From Gigaspora margarita (lineage: Eukaryota; Glomeromycota; Glomeromycetes; Diversisporales; Gigasporaceae): a DNA stretch of 64,000 bases. The notes under the pieces are model-generated. The model searched no databases and was not told the origin of the DNA. It saw nothing but the letters and a program-made list of their open reading frames with translations. Position 1 is the first letter of the stretch, and each line of letters begins with the position of its first letter. The stretch spans positions 42,439 to 106,438 of the forward strand of contig WTPW01000708.1 in assembly GCA_009809945.1 (NCBI GenBank), in the 5' to 3' direction. Shown in pieces: positions 55,839 to 64,000 of the stretch. Made by a program: the position numbers and the translations under genes.

Positions 55839-56481
55839 ATCTCTTAGATTGTAGTAGGACACAGGCAAATTTGCCTGCGTTTTTGCACTTTTTTTGCTCT
55901 GATTTACTTTTTAATATCAAGATAATTAAATAAAACTTTGTACAATTATATTTGAAAATAAGGATTACTTTTTTGCAAAATTAGATTTTATATTGTAAGA
56001 AAAAAATTTTAAATTATATATAAGCTAAAAATAGATATTTTTAAGAAAAAAATTTTTTAAAAAATTTTATCACAATTTTTCTATAATCTTATTTAGTTTT
56101 AGTTTTAAAGCTATAGTTCTTAAGACAATATTTTAGTTTAAATAAAGAATAATAACTTTTATTATTGCAATTTTAATGATTTATTTGTAAAAATCAAGAC
56201 TTGTATTAGAAGTAAAAGTTTTTTTTATAGACGGGAACATATAAAATTTAAGAAAATCTAAAGAAAAATTTTAATAGTAAAAATGCTAATACAATAACTT
56301 TAAACTTTGATTATACTAAAGTTTTCTAATAATTTTAAAAAATTTTTATAAAAACAAAACTCAAAGAATATTTTTTACTTAGAAAAGATATAGCTAAAAT
56401 CAATATTTAAAATTTTATTAAAATTTCATTAAAATTTTTAAAATACACAGGCAAATTTGCCTGTGTTACAATCTAAGGGAT
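55839..56481. mobile_element. TIR element with CTTAGATTGTA and CAGGCAAATTTGCCTG ends
   Basis: The left ATCTCTTAGATTGTAGTAGG, ACACAGGCAAATTTGCCTG and right CAGGCAAATTTGCCTGTGTT, ACAATCTAAGGGAT are inverted. Each end thus carries a perfect 16-bp palindrome. It is about 640 bp, AT-rich and non-coding, splitting two copies of a direct repeat (AACCCGGTCCTGCAAAGTAT versus AACCCAGTCCGTCAGAGTTT). Confidence 0.8.
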
Positions 56482-56734
56482 AACATGTCTATTCTCACAA
56501 CCCGATCTCTTTTTTTGATCAGAATTTGAAAGAAATTTAATCTGATTTAGGTTACTTTAAACTGATTCTGGTTCTTAAACCTGATTCTGGTTCAATAGAC
56601 CTGATCTAAAACCCAGTCCGTCAGAGTTTGAATTTTTGTGTAATCACTATTTTTGTGAAAACACAAAATCCAATCTTTATTCTTGGTTGGAGTTTGGAAA
56701 AATTTCAAGATTCAGTGCCCAAGTAAGAATTTTT

Positions 56735-56820
56735 TTAAGGGTGGGTGGGTGGAGGAGGTGGAGGATAAGAATTTTAAAGATTTTTTTTAAAAGTTGGTAG
56801 GCGGGGGAGGTAGAGGGTGA
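56735..56820. repeat. G-rich tract
   Basis: GGGTGGGTGGGTGGAGGAGG and later GGCGGGGGAGGTAGAGGG stand out in DNA that is otherwise AT-rich. The block is a diverged direct duplication (AAGAATTTTAAAGATTTTTTT between). Runs of three Gs could form a quadruplex on the + strand. Confidence 0.7.
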
Positions 56821-56887
56821 GAATATTAAAAAAAAAAATCTTAATCTTAAAAGAAACTTTCACAATATATTAAAGTACAATTTTCTG

Positions 56888-57016
56888 TCACTATTTTATT
56901 TTGCTAACACTTTTTTTTATTAATTTTAAACAGAGGTTCCTGCTTCAAAAGGGACCTCTGTCTAAAATTATTAATAAACAAAAGTATCAGCAAAATAAAA
57001 TAGTAATGCAGACTTG
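56888..57016. repeat. ~130-bp palindrome
   Basis: CACTATTTTATTTTGCTAAC and TTTTATTAATTTTAAACAGA, GGTTCC pair with their complements around CTTCAAAAG. A compact hairpin MITE; no target duplication identified. Confidence 0.8.
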
Positions 57017-57776
57017 AGCTATAATGTATTAATTGTAATTCTATAATTTTTTATATCGATCTATCAAATTACATATTTATTTACTATTATATAGGTTCAA
57101 GGTTATTTATTGTCGCTAGGGTATATGGCATAACTAAAAAATTTTTTATACTACATGGCATGCCATTTACCAAAGTTTATGCCAGGATGCTACTCTGGCA
57201 TGCCATTAATATACATGAGATATACTTAATTATAATTGGTTGATAATACAACTTAATAATAATATACTCAACTCGATAGTACTTTTCGCCTTTATTTATA
57301 GTGGGCATGTCATATTAAAAATCAATTTAAAGTTCCAACAATCAACAATTCTAAACAGCACGTAATTAGATTATTTTAAAATATGAAATTTTGCACTTAA
57401 GCTACAATATTTATATATGAACCATATGAATGTATGTACTATGTATCTTTATCACTTTGATAGGTTTTTATATCAATTAAAATGCATGAATATCGGTTAA
57501 TATATCAATTTAATAGGGATAATATATATGATTATTTTGCAGTAAATTTGTCTGTATCAGTAAATTACTTAATGGATGATAATTAAGTATACAAGCTGCA
57601 TCAAGCCAATAACGTTCCTATAAATATAAATAATATAAATAAAAAACCAAGTACAATTATATATTTTTAAAATATAATTTTAGCATATAAAATCCCTTTA
57701 CCCAAAATAATTTATTACATTTTTATATTTTGTATACTAATAGTAAATAAATAAATTTAAATTCGTAAATATATGT
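57017..57776. other. AT-rich stretch, nothing recognised
   Basis: No open frame with protein-like composition. A small imperfect repeat of CATGGCATGCCATTTA / TCTGGCATGCCATTAA is present at about 57155-57210. No gene or element end supported. Confidence 0.5.
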
Positions 57777-60700
57777 TGTAGCCCAGATGCAAATTTGCCT
57801 AGTTGTCAATTGGGGCGCCCCAGATGTCAACTTCAATCTGGGCTGCCATTTTTGTCCCAGATGCAAATTGCAGATCATACTTGCATTTTTAGAAATAATA
57901 GATAATATCAATTAACAACCAGTTTATAAATTTTTTATATATAAAATTATAAAAAAAACATATAAAATTATTATAAACTTTGAAGAAATGATGTTTCAAA
58001 GTCTACATATCAACTTAAAATTAAATTTTTCAGAAATATAGAACAAAGGGAGGAGAAAAAGGTATTACAAAAATTGGATTAAAATTTTACTGATTTTGTA
58101 CAAAACGAAAATGTAACTTTGTCAAAAACAAATATTTTCTAATTTTAAGATAAGAATTGTATATAAAAACATGCTCTGAACAACTTTACTTAATCAGCAA
58201 AGTAGGTTACTTTGTGAGAAAAATGGGTTATCTATGTACTAAAGTTAAAATTTTTGGGGTTTTAATATAAAACCTTTTTTTATTATTAGGTAACCTACTT
58301 TGGGCTTTTAAGCAAATTTGTTCAGCATAAAATTTTATTTGTAATTAAATTCAAAACGCACTTTCTCAGACCTTTTACTAAGTGAAAAATGGGGTTAAAG
58401 TTAGAAAAAAATTTTTTTAAAAAAAATTTTTTTCAACTCTATTCACACAATAGTATATAAATATTTTAACTTTTAAAAACTTTAATATTATCTCTATGAG
58501 TTCTTGATCAAATTTAATAAAAATTTTTTTATTTGAATTCTATGGATTCGTAGAATTAAAATAAAAAAATTTTTATCAAATTTGGTCAAGAACTCGTAGA
58601 GATATCTTTGATAAAAGTTTTTGTAAACAATTTCAATGTAGCTTCTTTGTAATATGTTTTTTTGCGTTTTCAAAATAACCCACTATTAGACGATAATTTA
58701 CAAAAAATTTCTATGCTAACTAAAAAAATTTTATAACAAGACTTGTAGCGCATATCATAGACTAATAGAATCTCAAATTTTATAAAAAAGCATTAAAAAC
58801 TCATGAAGATATTAACGTTTTTGTAAATTTGGATGCATATGTTTTTGCAAGTTTTCCTCTAACTTCAAATGCTTCCAAAAGCACTTTCTCAAAATGAAAC
58901 CTCCAAAACATAAATAAATAAGTTGATATAATAGGTATTTGAGAGTCTTTAATTAAAATTGCATCAAAACGAATTAATATTGACGAAGTTATGATAATTT
59001 TTCAATTTGCTTCCAGATTCAGGATTTTCTAAAATTTTCAATTTTGATGAAAACAGAAAAATCACCATCACAGGCTAGATTTTCACAAGTTCAAATGAAA
59101 CAAGTTACTGCGCACTAAGTAAACTTTTAGAGCATATAATTGACCAATAGAATCTCAATTTTTATGAAAAAATATTGAAAACTTGTAAAGATATTAACAT
59201 TTTTGTAAATTTAGACGCATACGTTTTCACAAGTTTTCCCCTAACTTCAAATGCTTCCGAAAGCACTTTCTCAAAATGAAACCTCCAAAACGTGACTAAG
59301 TAGGTTGATAGAATAGGTATTTGAAAGTCTTTAATTAAAATTTCATCAAAAACGAATTAATATTGACGAAGTTATGATGATTTTTTAATTTGCTTCCAGA
59401 TTCGAGATTTCTAAAATTTTCAATTTTGATGAAAACAGAAAAATCACTATTACAGGCTAGATTTTTACAAGTTCAAATGAAACAAGTTACTGCACACTAA
59501 TAAAATCAATAGAGTATAGGTTAAAATTTTTCATAATTGCTATTTTTTATTTGGCGCAGCTTTTTTATAATATATTTTTTTGAAAATAGAAGAATCTTTT
59601 ATCAAAAATATCTCTATGAGTTCTTAACCAAATTCAAAGAAAATTTTTTTATTTGAATTCTATATATTTGTAGAAATCAAAAAAAATATTTTTTATCAAA
59701 TTTGGTCAAGAACTTGTAGAGATATCTTTGATGTTAGATTTTTTCTAAATGTATATCACGTGCCAAAATTAAGAAAAATTCGAATCTAGTTGCAAACGAA
59801 AAATCTAAATATTTTCGTTAATATTAATTCGTTTTTGATGAAATTTAACTAAAGACTCTTGAATACCTATTATATCAACTTACTTAGTCACATTTTGGAG
59901 GTTTTATTTTGAGAAAATGCTTTTAGAAGCATTTGAATATAAGGAAAACTTGCAAAAACGTATGCGTTTAAATTTACAAAAATGTTAATATCTTCGCGAG
60001 TTTTCAATATTTTTTCATAAAAATTGAGATTCTATTAGTCAATTATATGCTCTAAAAGTTTACTTAGTGCGCAGTAACTTATTTCATTTGAACTTGTAAA
60101 AATCTAGCCTGTGATGGTGATTTTTCTGTTTTTTATTAAAATTGAAAATTTTAGAAAATCCTGAATCTGGAAACAAATTGAAAGATCATTATATCTTCGG
60201 CAATATTAATCCGTTTTTGATGAAATTTAAATAAAGACTCTCGAATACCTATTCTATCAATTTACTTGGTTATGTTTTGAAGGTTTCATTTTGAGAAAGT
60301 GCTTTCGGAAGTGCTTTAAGAAGCATTTGAAGTTAGAAAAAAACTTGTGAAAACATATGTGTCCAAATTTACAAAAATGTTAATATCTTCACAAGTTTTC
60401 AATATTATTTCATGAAATTTGAGATTCTATTAGTCTATGATATGCACTACAAGTTTTGTTATAAATTTTTTTTAGTTAGCATAGTAAAATTTCTTGTAAA
60501 TCATCGTCTAATAGTGGGTTATTTTAAAAAAGCAAAAAAACATATTGCAAAGAAGCTACATTGAAATTGTTTACAGGAACTTTCATCAAAGATATCTCTA
60601 TGAGTTCTTGACCAAATTTGATGAAAATTTTTTTATTTTAATTCTACAAATCCATAGAATTCAAATAAAAAAATTTTATTAAATTTGATCAAGAACTCAT

Positions 60701-61424
60701 AGAGATAATATTAAAGTTTTTAAAAGTTAAAATATTTATATACCATGGTGTGAATAGAGTTGAAAAAAATTTTTTTAAAAAAATTTTTTTTCTAACTTTA
60801 ATCCCATTTTTCACTTAGTAGAAGGTCCGAGAAAGTGTGTTTTAACTTTAATTACAAATAAAATTTTATGCCGAACAACTTTGCTTAAGAGCCCAAAGTA
60901 GGTTACCTAATAATAAAAAAAAGGTTTTATATTGAAACCCAAAAATTTTAACTTTAGTACATAGATAACCCATTTTTCTTACAAGGTAACCTACTTTTGC
61001 TGATTAAGTAAAGTTGTTCAGAGCATGTTTTTACATACAATTCTTATTTTAAAATTAGAAAATATTTGTTTTTGACAAAGTTACATTTTCATTTTGTACA
61101 AAATTAGTGAAATTTTAATCTGATTTTTAATATCCTTTTCTCCTCTCTTTGTTTTATATTTTTGAAAAATTTGATTTTAAGTTGATATATAGACTTTGGA
61201 ACATCATTTCTTCAAAGTTTATAGTAATTTTATATGTTTTTTTTATAATTTTATATATAAAAAATTTATAAACTGATTGTTAATTGATTATTACCTGTTA
61301 TTTTTAAAAATGTAAGTATGATCTGCAATTTGCATCTGGAAAAAAATGGCAGCCCAGATTAAAATTGAGATCTGGGCCACCCCAATTGACAACTGGGACA
61401 AATTTGCATCTGGGTTACAATATA
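57777..61424. mobile_element. 3.65-kb palindromic foldback element
   Basis: The ends TGTAGCCCAGATGCAAATTT and, inverted, TGTAACCCAGATGCAAATTT begin two arms of about 1.8 kb that are mirror images throughout: TCTGGGCTGCCATTTTT, GTACTAAAGTTAAAATTTTT, TTGGGCTTTTAAGCAAA, CAAGTTACTGCGCACTAAGT. Each arm holds two tandem copies of a ~383-bp unit (GAATCTCAA...CAAGTTACTG). The centre is near 59600. Arm sequence CTCTGAACAACTTTACTTA is shared with the foldback at 38938 and the half element at 25404. No coding capacity; long frames in it are shadows. The target duplication is obscured by TA repeats. Confidence 0.9.
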
Positions 61425-62100
61425 TATACTCAAATTATACTTTGACAAATAAGTATTTACAATTCGTACTTTAGCTATAAACTAAAGCTAATTATGCTCA
61501 AAAAATTAAGCCTTAGCTTTAAGTAAAATTAAATCTTAACTTTAAGCAATGCTCGAGGCTACAGATCTGACCCAGACCAAACCAACTTCTAATTATGGTT
61601 TTAAATTGAGCCATTCCATGGTATAGGCTAAAGAAATATTAAATTATATCTTGCCTAAACCATAATCAAGATTACTAATCTAGTCTGAACCTAATTGGCT
61701 TCAAATCCTGGCTAAAACTGGCTTCAAAATCGAGCTATTAGGATATTTTATGATATGGGTTAAAGATTAATTTATACCATGTATAAATAGTACAAGTAAA
61801 ATAAAATAGTTAAAGACATATTTAACTATTTGGACTGAACTTCCATAAAATATCAGAGCCTTAATAATTCGAATTATGAGTTCAAATAGATAGAAAGCAA
61901 ATTATTATAAATACAAATTGTATTAATTAACCATTGCAAATTTCAAAAAAAAATAAAAAAAAAAATAAAACAAATTACTCTCCAAATTGTTCTTTTTTTT
62001 GAGTAGCCTTGCCTTTTTCTGCCATTCGACTATAATAAAAAAATAAATTATTTATTTACAAAATAATCCAGACCTGTATTATACAGTCATATATTAGTAT
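61425..62100. other. AT-rich stretch with a possible retroelement tail
   Basis: The T-run at about 61991-62000, followed by GAGTAGCCTTGCCTTTTTCT, resembles in reverse complement the GGCAAGACTGCC-A-run tail of RE1 and the LINE, but it is weak. The region 61560-61740 has imperfect AAACCATAATC / GGCTTCAAAATCGAGC repeats. No gene. Confidence 0.4.
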
Positions 62101-62109
62101 TGAATCAAG

Positions 62110-63738
62110 TAAACTTACAATTGATTTTACAGGTAAAACTACTCAATTCCCAGATGGTTTTATTCTTCCTAACATGAAGCTTCATGATTACTGCTGGACA
62201 GGATTTTGGCATTCTATTGGAAAAGGAACAGACAAAGGCAATAGATATACTGCTAAATATATTTACTACAATCTTGAACTACCTAGAAGACTCAAAAAAC
62301 TTCATACTTATATTCTCATATATGATAGTTGGCCTGTCACTAAAAAAAATTCTTATCTTAAGGAAGTAACAAGTTCTATTCCTAATTCTCATAAAAAAAT
62401 CAAACTGAACTTAATTTCGGATCAAGAATCACTTACATGCATAATAAATTTTTTTCTCACTTTCTTTTTTTTACAAGACTTAATAATTACTTTTGTAGTA
62501 ATACCGATAGTTTATTCTCTTCGACAGTAAAACGGCAAAAAAGTTTAGTAAATTGGTATCTTAAACCATTTTCACAAGATAAGCAAATTAAAATAAATAA
62601 AAAATTGCTTGATGCTATTATCTTTTGGTAACCTTTCTTTTAGAGTTATTGAAAATCCCTATTTTCTTGAATTTCTTAACGAGTTGGCACCGAATTATAA
62701 TCCACCTTCTGCTAATATATTGTGCATGAAAGTCCTCAACAATTTGTTTTCAACTTACCTAAACAAAAAATTAGAAGTAATAGAATCTCTTGCTGATATT
62801 ACTATTGCTTTGGGAGCATCCATAAATTACGTTATGCTTGAGGGGGGGGTCCCCCAAAATATAACAATTTTGCAATATGTAGGGGGGTCCCCTCCAACAT
62901 AACGCAATTTTTTTCTAAAAATTTGTCTAAAACTTGATCCAGTAGTCCAAATTGGATGATTTTAGTACCATTCGAATCGTCTCGAGGAGAGGATTCGAAT
63001 GGTATCAATTTATTTTGATTTGGATTACTGGATCACGTTTTATTAACGAAATACTATTGGTTATTATGTTTTCTTATAAATTTACTAAAAAATCAATAGT
63101 ATTTCATTAATAAAACGTAATCCAGTAATCCAAATAAAACAATTTTGATACCATTGGATTCGTCTCATAGAGACGAATCGAATGGTACCAAAATCATCCA
63201 AATTGGATAACTGGGTCATAATATATTCAAGTTTTTGTAAAATTTTATATATAAACATATGGATTTTTAAAAATTTTTTATATAGTAGAGGAGGGGGTCA
63301 AGAGCTACTATGTAGGGGTACATAATGTTATTTATGGATGCCCCCTTTAGACGAGTGGCAAGATATATCGAGAAACTCTATATATGGTTTTATGGCTTTA
63401 AAGAAGAATCAAGAACATGTTTTAGATATTGTCGATTTATCAGACAACTGACATACAGCAATTTTTCTTAAAAAACAACTTAATAAAATACTTAACTCAT
63501 GTTCCAATTCTGTTAATTCTGCAATTATTGCATGCGTAACTGATAATTCTGCTGTCATGATTCGAATGAAAAATCTTCTTAAAGAAGATCATTCAAATAT
63601 CATCCCTATTCATTGCTGTCTCCATGCATTTAACCTATTTGCAAAAGACATTTCTGCCTTTCCATCCTTGCTTACGGTTATTAAAGATAACCAAAAGCTT
63701 ATTAATTTTTTTACATCTTCTTATATTTGGCTTTTACC
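62110..63738 (+). pseudogene. hAT transposase pseudogene (BED finger plus DUF659-type core)
   Basis: Consecutive frames join into one transposase. 62.12-62.42 kb: GFILPNMKLHDYCWTGFWH, KYIYYNLELPRRLKKLHTYI and YDSWPVTKKN, which has the spacing of a BED-type finger but with Tyr where zinc-binding Cys/His are expected. 62.44-62.63 kb: VKRQKSLVNWYLKPFSQDKQ after a frameshift. 62.61-62.81 kb: FLEFLNELAPNYNPPSANIL and LADITIAL. After a MITE (62812-63345): DEWQDISRNSIYGFMAL, ACVTDNSAVMIRMKNLL, IPIHCCLHAFNLFAKDIS. The acidic residues in LDEWQD and TDN, and the HAFNL block, mark the RNase-H-like core. A TGA lies at 63449-63451. The C-terminal dimerisation part is missing, cut at about 63740 by another element. 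Confidence 0.85.
62812..63345. mobile_element. H1 TIR element inside the hAT gene, TTT duplication
   Basis: The ends GGGAGCATCCATAAATTACG and, inverted, GGGGGCATCCATAAATAACA are flanked by TTT at 62809-62811 and 63346-63348. Excision rejoins the transposase frame exactly (ITIAL then DEWQD). The internal module order is identical to the 54335 copy. Confidence 0.92.
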
Positions 63739-63751
63739 TTACAGGAATCAT

Positions 63752-64000
63752 CAGGAAATTTTATATATAGATATTAATCGATATATAACAGTTAATCGTT
63801 TTATATCGATTAAAAAATAACGATATATATCGATTAACCGGTTAAAAATCGATATATATCTAAATCGATATATATCATTTTCTATATTAAATCATTATAT
63901 ATCTATAAATCAATTATAATCGGAATTATTTGAAACGATATATAACGATTAACAGATCTTTAACGATTACATAATGTTTTGACCGTCACCGGGTAAAAAA
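63752..64000. mobile_element. ATCGAT-end element, copy C (left end, cut by the window)
   Basis: It starts CAGGAAATTTTATATATAGA right after the hAT frame is lost. It then runs through repeated GATATATATCGATTAACCGG-type palindromes to CATAATGTTTTGACCGTCAC at the last bases. It is colinear with 30127-30359 of copy A and truncates the hAT pseudogene. Confidence 0.75.

Noticed and set aside
55596..55868. 90-codon minus-strand frame with NQDQVHL repeats
   Set aside because: It is a translation of the ~21-bp minisatellite.
57777..61424. Possible target duplication of the 3.65-kb palindrome
   Set aside because: Both flanks are TA-rich and no unique duplication of any defined length could be assigned.
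1..64000. CRISPR array, bacterial operon, phage or plasmid features
   Set aside because: No regularly spaced identical repeats with unique spacers, no ribosome-binding-site-led gene clusters, and the gene content is eukaryotic transposon-derived.

Overview
This window looks like nuclear DNA of a very AT-rich, transposon-saturated eukaryote. The best guess is a filamentous fungus of the arbuscular-mycorrhizal type (Rhizophagus-like). That guess rests on the composition, the intronless F-box/LRR gene, the BED/DUF659-type hAT remnant and the mass of short inverted-repeat elements; it is an inference, not a proof. I found no rRNA, convincing tRNA gene, CRISPR array or bacterial-style operon. Only one gene looks intact: an F-box/leucine-rich-repeat protein on the + strand (about 11.60-12.79 kb). 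Nearly everything else that reads as protein is a decayed transposable-element gene.

Layout. 1-0.76 kb is the right part of an inverted-repeat element built from a 200-bp palindromic cassette. 0.76-2.3 kb is a GC-richer patch with a coding remnant and an A-rich tail. About 4.0-16.6 kb is a TE-poor, AT-rich island with microsatellites and the F-box gene. From 16.6 kb to the end the DNA is a dense nest of transposons.

The main TE players are: (i) a + strand LINE (34.9-42.07 kb) with reverse transcriptase, RNase H and a C-terminal Cys/His region, broken by stops and by later insertions; (ii) at least five copies of a roughly 1.1-kb non-autonomous retroelement (called RE1 here), at 16.6, 26.3, 46.9, 51.0 and 52.4 kb, with 12-15-bp target duplications and, in several copies, a 3' tail like that of the LINE; (iii) a tRNA-headed SINE at 42.3-42.9 kb; (iv) a hAT transposase pseudogene at the right end; (v) an unclassified DDE-like/C2H2 transposase pseudogene at 21.4-24.5 kb; (vi) two families of TIR elements with 3-bp TTA/TAA/TTT duplications; (vii) about ten hAT-like MITEs, most with readable 8-bp duplications; and (viii) foldback elements up to 3.65 kb.

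The nesting is unusually readable. Removing the proposed insertion plus one duplication copy restores the reading frame (LINE, hAT), the palindrome (foldback) or the sister repeat (tandem host copies). The window can therefore be read as a relative-age ladder of insertions. No cellular pathway links the genes; the functional story is retro- and DNA-transposon parasitism, with non-autonomous elements probably using LINE and transposase enzymes made elsewhere.
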